From positions 2,356,001-2,420,000 of the forward strand of contig JAEVHH010000001.1 in NCBI GenBank assembly GCA_017607445.1: DNA of 64,000 nucleotides, given 5' to 3'. The DNA is from Histoplasma ohiense. Its lineage: Eukaryota; Ascomycota; Eurotiomycetes; Onygenales; Ajellomycetaceae. The notes under the pieces were generated by a model. The model was given only the letters and a program-made list of their open reading frames with translations. It was not told the DNA's origin and did no database searches. Positions 11,989 to 23,515 of the stretch are shown here, in pieces (positions within the stretch are counted from its first letter, which is position 1; each line of letters begins with the position of its first letter). A program made the translations under genes and the position numbers.

Positions 11989-12658
11989 AAAAAATGGTTC
12001 CAGTCTATACCTTGTGTATGAGTGAGGATAGCAAATCAACTCCATCTATTGTATCACCTTAGGATCTAGAGAAATCAATGTTCTTGCGATGGTATCAATT
12101 TTTATTTTCATATTGCCATTTCTTAGATATAAAGTATCACCTCAAAGTGAATCCATTTTTTTTGAACACAGGAAGGATTTGCTATTTGCTTGATTTCAAC
12201 AAGAAATAAAGTGACCATTTTCAACAAGATACATCTATATTAAATATTGATTTTTTTTAAATATAAAAATTATATATTTATATTCTTTTTCTCTTTAGCT
12301 ACAACCTAAGGTGGTTCACAAATCTCAAAGATATATGACTATTGTGTAAATAATCTCCACAGGAGTATGAACCGTTCCTTTTCAGACCCTCTAGGCCTCT
12401 GCCATCTGGCGAGGATTGCTCTGAGCACATGACTTGTAACTAAAGTAATTTAGTGTCACTGCTTCAACTGAGCCAATAGAGGTCTGAGCTCGCTGAGATA
12501 AAGTAACCATGGATGTACGGAGGACGCTACCAAAAGTATTGCGCCGGCAAAAAGACACTAGACAGCACTATAAACCTTAGTGGAAATTCACAACTGTATT
12601 TTATACTGAATGTTCAGTTCTTGATTGTTCCATTGTATGATTCTATCCTCATCCACCG

Positions 12659-12763
12659 CCATTCAACATGTAATCCACCTGCCAATCTATCTTCTATTCA
12701 ATGTGTAATCTGCCTGCCAATCTAGCTCCCATTTAACATGGTATCCACCTGCCACCCACCACA
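12659..12763. repeat. Three imperfect 35-bp tandem repeats
   Basis: Copies start at 12659, 12694 and 12729. Each carries ATT(C/T)AA, TAATC(C/T) or TATCC, then (A/T)CCTGCCA. They lie inside the MITE-like element. Confidence 0.7.
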
Positions 12764-12782
12764 TAGCCAGATGAGTATTCTA

Positions 12783-12804
12783 TTAGGGTTAACTCTAACC
12801 CTAA
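12783..12804. repeat. Telomere-like inverted repeat
   Basis: TTAGGGTTA, four bases, then TAACCCTAA: perfect 9-base arms made of the fungal telomere unit, facing each other. Only about 1.5 units per arm, so chance or element structure is possible. Confidence 0.6.
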
Positions 12805-13495
12805 GATGAGATGCTGGAGATGAAAATTGGGAAAAAAAAAAAAAAAAAAAGGAATCAATTCAGACTATGTAGCAATTTCATAAAAATAGAGTGTGGGGTG
12901 ATCTGAAGCTAAATGTAATTACTCATTGAAACACAGTGGCGCTCTTTAGTTGTATAAATTGAATCTGAGGGCGCAATACTTTTGGTAAGGCCCTCCGTAT
13001 CCCATGGATTATTTGATAAATCACGTGGTTCCCCGCTTGATCTTCCAATTCTTCGGGAGTATTGGTTTCTTTTGTTTCGGTTCTCAACATCATCCAAGAT
13101 GTTTGGCGATATCAAGGAATGAGATATGGTTTTATAGACCGTTTTCTGATATTTTTAGTCCACTTTTGTGTCAATATTTTTTTTTAATATCGTTGTCTGC
13201 TAGTTAGCGCAGTTATTCTGCCAACTTAATAAGCCTCGAGCAGCCATCTCCCGCTTGATGCGGCCGCTGCTCTCCTCTCTCCTTGTCAGCAATACCAGAG
13301 CTCGGTGCAGCCCGACAAGCTGCCTGAGATGATTTGACGTTCATCTGCTGCGAATTTTCGACCTCTGCCCACAGAGCCTTTTCCCATGGCCTGGTCTATC
13401 TCTTCCCAAACTGTCGTCGCCTAAGTTCCCCATGTATATACAGTACACGAGGTTGCGCCAATTTATTCCCCATTGCTCCTCTATAATAACGCTTG

Positions 13496-16400
13496 ATGGC
13501 GAAAAAATCTAGCCAGCGAGTCAGCTATGGTATGTTACCTCTTTCTGTCATTGAAATTCCTGGTATTTCCTACGCTGCGTTGTATTGCCGCGATGAATAC
13601 GTAATGGCAGCTAACTCCAATCTCTCCCTCTAGTGCTGCCTATGCCAGATTGTCCAGGTGGCCATCGTCTCGGTGTCAATGGGCTTGCAGTCGACACTGG
13701 GAGCTCAATCCTGTCAGTATACATAATCCCTATGTTTTATATTATACGCTGTGTTATATTATTTTGCCCAACCTTGGTCCAATGTCTGCTTCCACAGGTT
13801 CTTGCAACGACTAGCTTACATGTCACATAGTTATTCGGCTGGACGCGATGGAGTTATTTGCGCCTGGGATTTAAACCTTGATCTCAAATCGAGCGGTGGT
13901 TTTAACCCGTCTTCTTCCGCCTCGTCAGGCACTACATCCACTAATTTAGTTTCCGATTCGAGTACAAATACTATACCAGCAACGACTTTCCGTCGCCAGG
14001 TTCAAGCACATACACATTGGGTAAATGATATTCTCCTTGCGCAAGGCAACTCGGCGCTCGTTTCTGCATCATCAGATACAACTGTTAGAGTATGGCGGCC
14101 AGAATCTCAAGACATACGGCTACCGCCTTCGATTGGCAAGCATGGGGACTATGTAAAATGTCTAGCAACACCAGAGTCGCACTCTGAATGGGTTGCATCT
14201 GGTGGTTTGGATCACAAAATATATCTCTGGGATTTGAACGGAGCAGGAGAAAGGTTAAAAATTGATTTATCTGAAGATGAACTTGCGACTAAAGGCTCCG
14301 TATATGCGCTGAGCGCAAGGGGCTCGATATTAGCAAGTGGAGGGCCGGAGTGCGTCGTTCGTGTGTGGGACCACAGGTCAGGGAAATTGATCACGAAATT
14401 TGTTGGCCACACAGATAATGTGCGAGACATACTTATCAATCAGGATGGAGATACAATCATGACTGCATCTTCCGACCAGACCGTCAAAATATGGTCCATG
14501 ACGGCTGGACGATGCATGCATACTTTGACCATGCATAATGATAGTGTTTGGTCACTTCATTCCGACCACCCTCACCTCTCCGTATTCTACTCCAGCGACA
14601 GATCAGGTTTGGTTGCCAAAACAGATTCTCGAAGGGCTACGGATTTTGACCAGGGGATCTGCGTGGCCGCGCTGCAGGAAAATGACGGAGTCGTGAAGGT
14701 CGTTGCTGCTGGTGACTATATCTGGACTGCGACGCCAAAATCAAGCATTAACCGATGGAATGATGTTGACACAACTGCAGAAGTTGATTTGCCACCTCCA
14801 TCACAACATCGATATACCTCTAGCACTATCTCGCGTCAAAGCATGGGCAATACCCAACCTTCATCTGAAGTTTCGGAATCTGTTTCTTCAGCACGGAGAC
14901 TTCCTCGCAGCTCCATTCTACAGTTATCAAACGCGACCGCTCCCATGGGAGGACGTATGGCCCATGAAATGTTGCTTGATGACGATCTGGAGTTGGTAGT
15001 GCCCCTTCAATCGCTTCCTGAAGAGACGATAGTGGGACAAAACGGCTTAATTAAACATGTCCTACTCAAGGATAGGAAGCGCGCGCTTACCCAGGACACG
15101 GCAGGGGAGGTAGTCCTCTGGGATCTCCTTAAGGTATGTGAGAAATATAACGTGCTCTGCAAGAAATATTCCTTTCTAACGTAAAAATTTGGTAGTGTAT
15201 TCCTATTCGGTCCTTTGGGAAGCGTCACCTGGATGATGTCACATCTGAAGTCAATACGATAGACACGATAGCGAACTGGTGCACGTTGGATACGCGGACG
15301 GGGAGACTATCAGTGATCCTAGAAGCTAACCGTTGTTTCGATGGTGAAATCTATGCGGATGAGGCAGGTCTTGACGACTTGAGCCAATTTAGGGAAGACC
15401 AGAGGAGTACGTCCCATTTTCCCTATGCGATCAAGTATAGATGGTATAGGCAATTAACCACATTCATTTGAACAGTTAATCTTGGCAAATGGATTCTTCG
15501 TTATTTATTCGCCAGCCTTATTGAAGAAGAAATAAAACAAGATGCGGCATTTCGACAGACCCTTGAAGAAAAAGCGAGAGGAACACAAGGGATTTCTCGA
15601 CAGAATACCCCGGGTTCAATAGAAATTCCCACAGCAGTTGCCCAAAACGTAGCCGAAGCTGGTCCCTCCAGTGCAATGCGTACAAGTAGTGGAATGCATC
15701 ATCCTGCCACACCTGGACTTTCCATTGGATTTGTCACTCCTGGAGCGCAATCCTCCTTTCCTGATAATTTTGGAAATAGTCCGTTAACGTCAGCGCCCGG
15801 AATCCATGGAACTGGTAGGGACCAACCTGACTATTTTGCCTCCGCCACCAACACGCACACAATTGACTCTCCAGATACAAACCCAAAGTCCCCGGGTCCA
15901 GCTGAGGATGAATCACAATCACAGCTCGAATCTTCGCAAGCCGATATAGAGAAGGAGGATAAACCTGGCAAACGAAGTGGATCGCGTTTCGGTAAAAAGT
16001 TCCAAATGTCCTTTCCCAAAAAGCTGGGAAGAACTTCCACCGAGACGAAGCCAATCATCGAAGAGAAGATCGAAGAGGAGTCTGATGACAAGTCGTCTGA
16101 AAAAGAAAAAGTGTACGAAGAAAACCTCGGCGGGGTTATTCAAAAGATGAGATCAGAATACGAAGAAACGTTGAACGAACACCCGGGCCAACCTTTGCCT
16201 TCTAGCATCACCCCAAGCAAAGAAAATGAGACACCAGCTTTATCACTGCCACCAAATACAGCAATTCTGATACAAGAGGAACACCCGGAATCGGCCGTTC
16301 CAGCAGATCTCTATCTAGGGACCGTCGGGACTGTAGGGGCTGATGCCGATAAGCTTGAGAAATCCATCCCGAAATGGCTCGGCGAATTCCTTTTACGAGT

Positions 16401-17298
16401 AAGCTTTTATTCATTTACCTTTCAATTCTTCTTGCTATCATGTCGATCTTCAAATTAACGAAAATAATACATTTAACTATTTCCCTGCAGAACATTATAC
16501 CCTTCAAAGAGGTAACCAAAGTCGCATTTGCGTTGAAGCCCTATAAAGATCTACTCCCTCCAGTCGTAAAGCTTGATACGTATGTTATACCACCTCTTAT
16601 TCCCCATCTCCACTTTCGGTAGTTGACGCGGAATGTCGGTGCTGCAGCCTCTCAACAAATAATAATCCCTCCCGCTTGAACGCCAATCGGATGCTCCGCG
16701 CAAAAAAGATCCTCGCATACGTCGCTGAACGCATCGATCCTCAAAACCCTGACGAGCCCGATGCAAATCCTCTGAAGCCAGAAGAATATTTGGAACTATA
16801 CTGCCAAAATACTGTATGTTCCTTCTGTCACTGTGACTAGTTTTCTACAGACCAAAATGCTCCCCTCCCCTACGCCTCTCCGGTTTGAGGTGAAAGCCAA
16901 AACATGACCCTTTCCCACATGCACTATACTCCACACATAACGATGCAATTCAAGCTAAACAAAACAAAATTTTCCAGCTCGTTCCACCCGATATGACCCT
17001 CTCCACGATCCGCACTCACCTTTGGCGGACTGGAAACGACATGGTCCTCTTTTACAAAGCCAACGGCAAGCGGGAAATCCCAATCCCAGGTTCCGAAGCC
17101 GCAATAGCCTCACCCTCGGCCTCCGCCCCGACTTCAGCTTCGGATGCAAAGCCTGGGCCCAATGATGACACAGAGCTACCTCTGAAGATGTCGACACTTG
17201 GCGTGTCGGGCGCCTCTGATGCTAACACAGCAGGGACTGGTGGCCCTAGCTCGGTAACGTCCGCAAATTCCAGATCGGCGTCTGGTGCAGAGATATGA
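13496..17298 (+). CDS. WDR48/UAF1-type WD40 protein (DUF3337)
   Basis: Eight exons: 13496-13529, 13634-13712, 13831-15133, 15196-15406, 15476-16398, 16491-16579, 16648-16813 and 16978-17298. All introns are GT-AG and phases close, giving 1,041 aa. The N-terminal 350 residues form a beta-propeller: SAGRDGVICAWD, SASSDTTVRVW, SGGLDHKIYLWD, SGGPECVVRVWD and TASSDQTVKIW are successive WD repeats. After a Ser/Pro-rich linker the C-terminus has the DUF3337 signature: PYKDLLPPVVKL, RMLRAKKILAYVAERIDP, EEYLELYCQN and TIRTHLWRTGNDMVL. Human WDR48 (UAF1) and fission yeast Bun107 bind and activate ubiquitin-specific proteases, so this is probably a deubiquitinase cofactor. It resembles CreC only in having WD repeats. 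The tail is Ala/Ser-rich and may be poorly ordered. Confidence 0.92.
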
Positions 17299-17794
17299 GG
17301 TGGTATTTATTTTTTGTTTCTTCATTGGTCATGGGCAGCTAGCTTTTGATTCTACATTTGGTGTGATTTATCCCTTTTTTTTTTCATCTCTCGTTAGGGC
17401 TGTCGCGCCTGCTAGGCCCCCTGATTGCAAACGTCCTCTAGAGTATTCGGGAAGGTCTGAGACGCTCAGGGAATTGATACCCCAGGTCCTTCCTTTGATA
17501 CGGAGCGGATTGTTGATTTTCTTCTTCACCTTCTTTGTTTATATTTAGCTTTCTAATTGCGATGTGATATGTATATATATATATCCAGAGAAACACAATT
17601 GTAGTAGTGCCACCCGAGCTTATATCCTGACGGAGCTCTTAACTGTCATCCTCGGACGTTCTTTCACTCACCCATCATACTGCATTGCACGCATGACGAT
17701 GAGAGGAAGTAGAAAAACAAAACTAAACCACATTGCGCGCAACGCAACCGCCCTCTCATTCCCCACACCTATCTATCCCAATCACTTCCAGATA
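17299..17794. other. Convergent 3' region, WDR48-like / chitinase
   Basis: Both flanking genes end here. T-rich stretches and a (TA)n run near 17573-17584 are the only features; 3' UTRs and poly(A) signals are expected. No gene seen. Confidence 0.6.
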
Positions 17795-19345
17795 TCACTT
17801 CACAATCCCAATCTCTTTCAATCCTTGTCCCAAGGCTTGCAGATGCGTAAATTTCGGCCCGTCCTCCCCCAACCCCCAAGCAAAGGCGCCACCCAAACCC
17901 CTCGCCACCATGATAGGTTGCATCTTTTTCTTAATAGCTTCCCCCGTATCCCACGTCCACCAGATATTCTCTTTCTTATCCCAAAAGTAGTGTCCACCAC
18001 CCTTACCCACCCCACCATATTGAATAGGAACGTAATCATCATACCGACCGCCCGCCAAGGCTCGCTCGAACGACGAGGCGACTTCACCGGGCGCCGGCTC
18101 GTTCCAGGAGAAAGCTCCCGCCTGACCTGTGCTTTCGCCCGTGTTTGGGTCTTCCAGCAGGACCGTCCTACAGCCGATGGGGTTCTTGTCGCAGCCGGAA
18201 CCTTTAGTCGGATCCTCAGTGCGAAACCATTTGACGTAGAAAGCGAAGCCGAGATTTGCTCTCGAGGGCGGTAGGCCAGCTGCGATATATGCGTCTATCG
18301 ATTCCAAGGAGAGGGCTAGGCCTGTGTGGTGTTTCGTGACGGTGTCACGTAGGTTCATGAGGTCGTACGTCATGATGTTGAAGAAATCTACAGATTCGAG
18401 AATGCTTGGGAGCGTCTCTGGAGTGAAGGCCAGCATGTCCCGCGGTAGGCCGGGGACTGCGGCTGAGATTGTTTTATCAGATCCCAGGGCAGAGCGCAGC
18501 TCGGCGAGCAGGCATGGATAGGCGTCGATTTCCCATTTCTTTTCGGAATTGGGGATTTGCTTATAGTCCGCGCCATTGCCGCTTGGATGCCATGTTAGCC
18601 AGCCGATTTCGCAGGGGAATATATATTACTGAAAATGAAGAAATTTTGGTGGGAGATCAACTCACCCAGGATACTCCCAGTCCACATCAATACCTAAAAT
18701 AAAATAAATAGTAAATAGCAAATTAGTACGAGGTACCCAGCCAACAACATAGATAGACTCTGCTTCTGGTTCCCTACATCTCTTTGCCAGCTCAGCCTGC
18801 ACCCAACAAACTCTCATAATCACAGATAATACCCATAAGTAAAACGGAAAAGAACAATGCCCGCAAAATGAAAAGAGAGAGATATATATAAAGGTTACAT
18901 AAAACTCACCATCCGCCCCCATCTCTTTCACCATCGCCGCCACATTCGCCGCCCAATTCTTCCTCCCTTCCACAGTCCTCGCCGCCTCAGAAAAGCCCTT
19001 CGTATCCCCCCATCCACCAATGGCAACCATAACCTTCGTGCCCGGCGCAAACTGCTTCCGCACTTTATCCACCGTGGTGAACAACTTTTTCTCCCACTCG
19101 GGCTTGGTCGTGGGAGGGTCCGTAAGCATCTTGTTGAAAAGAGCTGAATTCATAAATGCCAGGGCGACATGGGTTATGGGGTTGATCAGGGAAATGTCGG
19201 AGGGGGGGTGAGGGTGCTGCCTGTTATTTTTTTTTTATTATTTTTTTTTTGTTTCCCCTTAGTTTAATTTAAATATGATATACTTTCAGGAAATTTTTGG
19301 TTTTCTAAGTGGAATGCATCATTTCGGCGAAGGCAGGAGAGAAAA

Positions 19346-19380
<35 letters not shown>

Positions 19381-19512
19381 GTACCCGGTTAAATACATGA
19401 TATAGTTCCCTGCCATGGCGGGACTGACGAGCTGGCTCATCAATAAGAGGAGAAAGAGGAGAAAGAGGGAGAAGAGCAGAGGGAGGGAACCGTGGGCGTG
19501 GAGTTTTTTCAT
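17795..19512 (-). CDS. Secreted GH18 (class V) chitinase
   Basis: Exons 19512-19385, 19220-18910, 18693-18666 and 18581-17795 (minus strand), giving 417 aa; all joins keep frame. Residues 1-34 are a strongly hydrophobic leucine-rich signal peptide or anchor, ending near SPAMA before GNYIMYLTG. The GH18 barrel shows VAIGGWGD on strand 3, and the catalytic DxxDxDxE as GIDVDWE with E153 as acid, encoded by a 28-nt exon. Further signatures are MTYDLMN and, near the end, GGAFAWGLGED. It should cleave beta-1,4-GlcNAc bonds in chitin at the wall or outside the cell. There is no chitin-binding module or GPI signal. Intron 1 (164 nt) has a T31 run on the sense strand seven bases after the donor. Confidence 0.92.
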
Positions 19513-20440
19513 CGCCACGATTGCCTTATAGTTGACGAGCCGGCCTCTTGGGTATATACGCTCACGCACCTAAGGGCCGCCCTGTATATTGTATATAGAA
19601 ATATTGGGGAAAAGTGGAGATGGATATTAAAAGTTGGGCTGTATGTAAGGGAAGGAGGGAGGAAATGTTCGACATCAGACTCTTTCCCTTTTTCATGATA
19701 TATACTAATATCTAGTATGTCGATCTGGGCTGCATTTGGTGTAACTAACTACAGACTTAATAGTTGTATGTATGTCCTTGTTAAAGAGGTACAAACGGGG
19801 AACCCCTGATCACCAGTCAATATAGGACACAGTAACACCCATGAGGACGCTCGCCGATCGGGGCCAAGCCGTGAGGCAGGACGGAGCAGGAAATGGCAAG
19901 AAAGGATGTGACGAGCTGGGTCTATGGACCCCACAAGTTCGGTCGAATGGGAAGAAGACGATGGGGTCCGAAAGGGGGCCAGGTGTAGATCGGCACACGG
20001 CGGGGATGGGGTGGGTTTTGCTGCACAAGGTGGATATGTAGGAAGCTCATCGTAGGGATAGATGGAACGCTGTATGTAACGAATGGCTGTAGGGGAAGAG
20101 GAAATGTTCGCCGTACAAGTTATTGCGATGACAATGATAAATTGAAAAGAATTAGTAGGCAATGTACAGTACATTTACAGTCCATACATTAGATACGTAC
20201 AATTTGATTGCTATAGCTATATATGTGTAACAACAGACAATGAAAACATCTCAAGCCCGTTGTTCCCAATCCTTCCCTCAGTCTAATGATTACTTAGAAC
20301 TCATATGCATGATGAATGTTTAAGACGATGAAGATAAAATACTCATGAGTCGGAGACAGAAATAGTTCGGGGAAACAAGAGAAAAAGGTGGAGTGTCAAT
20401 CTATCAATGTAAAATAAGCAGGGATGTAAAAAACAGGAAC

Positions 20441-20480
<40 letters not shown>

Positions 20481-20856
20481 CCGTCAGTAGATCAGGGGCA
20501 GTGAACTGGTCAGTTGGAAGAAAGTGAAGACACACATGTATCGAACTCTTTTGTTTATCGTTTCTTGTCCTAGGTTGGAGGGTGTTGTGGAGGGATGCGG
20601 GGGTGGGGTTGGACGTGGAAGGAGGAAGTGTCGGAGTTACTCGGTTTTCGTATGCGTGCATGGCTTGAGAGAATGGAATTGACATAGTATCGGGGCGTAA
20701 CGAATTATGTACTCACCCCTCGCCATCTATTTTTATGAGGATAGATCGATGTGCCGGGCGCAAACCCGGGCAAAAACAAAACGAAACAAAACCAAACCAA
20801 ACCAAAACAATATAAAATCACTCCTTAACTCAATAATGAGGGAGGCTCGAGGCTAA
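19513..20856. other. Intergenic: chitinase promoter and 3' flank of kinase
   Basis: No supported gene. It holds an A37 run (20442-20478) and an A/C-rich low-complexity tract (20771-20810, repeats of AAACC/AAAACAA). The chitinase promoter should lie just above 19513. Confidence 0.6.
20442..20478. repeat. A37 homopolymer
   Basis: Uninterrupted run of 37 A on the plus strand, about 380 bp beyond the kinase stop codon. Confidence 0.9.
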
Positions 20857-23515
20857 CTAGGGTTTGTCTTTTTTGTTGCTGTTTGCTGGAGGCTGAGCCG
20901 ATGACGGCGGCTCCAAGACATGCGTATGATTGGCTGCGTGAACCACTGTGCCGTTTTCTTTTTGATAGCAAACTTGACAACTTCGGACCCACGAGTCTGC
21001 TAGAACATCCTCTAGCGTTGCGCGCTCTCGAGGGTTAAGTTTAAGCATGTGGGAGATCAAGGGTCGCGTTTCCCGGGGCAAAATACGTAGAAGGCGCCAT
21101 GGGCCCTTGATAACCTCTTGACGATGACCCGTCTGGACCACTTGGGAAGATGATTGAGATGAAACAGTCTCATTTTTCGGTTCGTTTTCACCATCCTTGG
21201 CATTCGTGTTGGCCGCGTTTTCAACAGTCAGTGGTAACTCGGATCTCGACGCCGACCGAGAGTGATGGTGATGGTGACTCGAGGAACGAGCACCATCACT
21301 TCTTTCATCCTCAAAGGGGAGTTGTTTGTTGGCTGCACCAACGACGCTGGGGAGATCAGGTGTTGACCTTGGGCGGGCTTTTAGAAGGGTTCTCGACTCG
21401 GATTCAGAATGCTGATGGTTGGGGGGTGAGGCAAATAACTTGAAGGAATTGTCGGTCATGCGGGGTTGTTTCCACGGGAATCGACGTAGCGACATGCAAC
21501 AGAAAATTATCGCCAATGACCATAAATCTGTAGGACGCGGATCGTAGCGCTTCTCATCGTAAACTTCAGGCGCCAAGTACGGATCGGAGCCGACAACTCC
21601 TAAATTTGTATTTTGTTAGCGAGAAGAGAAGGAAAGAGGCAGAGGAGATGCCATGCATCATCCCGTTGAAGGTAGCCTACCAGTTGCGAGCACAATGTCG
21701 CTCTCAAATGGGTATCTGAAAACAACAGCACTCCCAAAATCAATCAGTTTCATGATCCCTTGGTCGTTGACAACAACATTGTCTAATTTCAAGTCCCGAT
21801 GTGCGAGACCCATCCCATGCAAATAAGCAACGCCATTGAGAATCTGTAGAAATGAGCACGCAATTTCTTCCTTCGTCATTTTTCCTGTCATGACAATCGC
21901 AAAAAGGTCGTATGGAGCGAACTCCATGACTTCATACCACCGTCCGCCCTCGTTGATGATATCCATGGTCTCAATTATATTGCCATGGTGCAATGTTGAT
22001 CCGATGCAAAACTCCGCTGTCACCTTTTTTGAGTAATCCTTTTCACTCTCCCATGAATGGCGATCTCGGAATTGTTTAACAGCAAACGTGACACCATCCG
22101 AATTACGTTTCAGCAACCGAACTGAGCCACCTGCGCCGGAGCCTAAAACTCTGCCTAACTTTCCATATTTGGACTGGAGGCCATGATCATCCGCAAAAGG
22201 TACAGATACACTCGCCGGCTGGAACTGAGGATGTTTTGGTTTTGCGGACTCCTTTCTCGAAAAGGTAGACGCAGGCGAACCACTACGTTTGGGTTTATTG
22301 CCCATCCGGAAAAAGCGCTTCAGTTCCGACATTGACCCGGAACTTTTGCCTTCGTGTAACCCGCTCGAATCACCCAGACGGCTGTCCTTTCTTCCAGTGA
22401 AAAAAACGCCTCGTTTTTCATAGCCCTTCAGATCACCCCCACTGGCTGATCGAGGTATGGGCCCAGGAGATCGCGACTGGTTCCCCCGGCGCTTGGCATC
22501 TACACTAGCAAAAACGAATCGCGGATCAATCTGGGAAAGGCTTTTAGGTTGGGGTGGTCTACGGGTTCGAGAGTAAGGGTCATTTTGATCTCCGGCTGGG
22601 GTAGTGGCCCCTGAAGCGGGTGTACTCCAGCTTGGTTCACGTTTCTGGGGTGCCGCCGGGCTTGGTTCGCGAGAGTCAGTTTCGTAAGACCGGGCTAGGT
22701 AAAATTGTGATCTGTGGGCACGAGGTTGTCTCCCGCTATCTGCAGCGGTAACGTCTGGATTCTTGGTCGAGGAAGGTTCGGAAGAGGTCGAAGGGCGGGA
22801 TCCAGCCCCGGCAGAATCATATCCTTTTCCCGACGCGTCATTTGATAGAGATGTCTGTGGAGTGATTTCGGACTGTTCTGACACTCCGATCCCATCTCTA
22901 TAGTCAACGTGATCTCCCCGCTTGCCTTCACGGCTTCCAGAGCCGGTAGGGGTAAGTAACGGGGACTGAGCCCCTGATATAGGAGGGGACGTCGGGTTAG
23001 ATCTATTAGGATCCCGAGAGTTCCTAATACTGCCGGATTCTTTAGAGGGAACCTGAAACACGTTTTTGTTAACAAGTGAGACCTGGGGGTATAAAAACAG
23101 CGTAGAACAAATATAAGAGAGCCAACCAACAATTGCTCCGGACGGAAAAATGGAAAAGAGAACAAGTCCCAACAGCAAATGAACGAGTGAAAAAGAAAGA
23201 AAGAAAGAATAGAAAATACATGGGTAAAACAAGGGGGGAAGGTGGAAGGGAATAAAGATAGGCAGCACGTACTCTTGAGGGGGGAAGAGAAACGGGATCA
23301 AAAGAGAAGTTTTGCAACCGGGCTTCCTGTAGCTTGGACTTTTGTATTTGTATTGCAAGGGATTGTATCTCGTCTTTCATCCGGGGGATAGTATTAGCAG
23401 GCTCGCTACTTTCGTGAATGGAGAAGGCAGGTTCGATCTCCTGGTTTACAGAAGCAAAGCGAACTGATTGCGGACCTTGCTGGGAAGATGGCCGGGAATT
23501 CGGATGGTTCGCCAT
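20857..23515 (-). CDS. HAL4/HAL5-type Ser/Thr protein kinase
   Basis: Exons 23515-23273, 23052-21681 and 21599-20857 (minus strand), introns 220 and 81 nt, 785 aa. The first 370 residues are Ser/Pro/Arg-rich and probably disordered, as in yeast Hal4(Sat4), Hal5 and Npr1. The kinase domain is complete: glycine loop GSGAGGSV near 383, AVKQF lysine, HRDLKLDN near 496, DFGSAV, and SDPYLAPEVYD spanning the second join. An insertion of about 110 residues with a poly-His stretch splits the C-lobe, again typical of this fungal group. Yeast relatives stabilise potassium and nutrient transporters at the plasma membrane. The exact orthologue is not settled. The start is the first ATG of an open frame preceded by a long leader. 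Confidence 0.88.

Larger units (their letters stand above)
12507..13007. mobile_element. MITE-like element with about 39-bp terminal inverted repeats
   Basis: The left end (12507-12545) and right end (12970-13007) are inverted copies: CCATGG, then TACGGAGG, then TACCAAAAGTATTGCGCC, with only a few differences between the ends. The 501-bp interior has no transposase frame. It contains a 35-bp tandem repeat, a telomere-like palindrome and an A19 run. If the true ends are the TACGGAGG sequences, flanking TA would fit a Tc1/mariner target site. Confidence 0.65.
11120..13495. other. AT-rich intergenic region with repeats
   Basis: Gap of 2.4 kb between two divergent genes. It holds a hairpin (11882-11988), a MITE-like element (12507-13007) and very A/T-rich DNA around 12110-12300. 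No coding frame with family resemblance was found. The last 300 bp (13200-13495) are less A/T-rich and probably contain the WDR48-like promoter. Confidence 0.7.
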
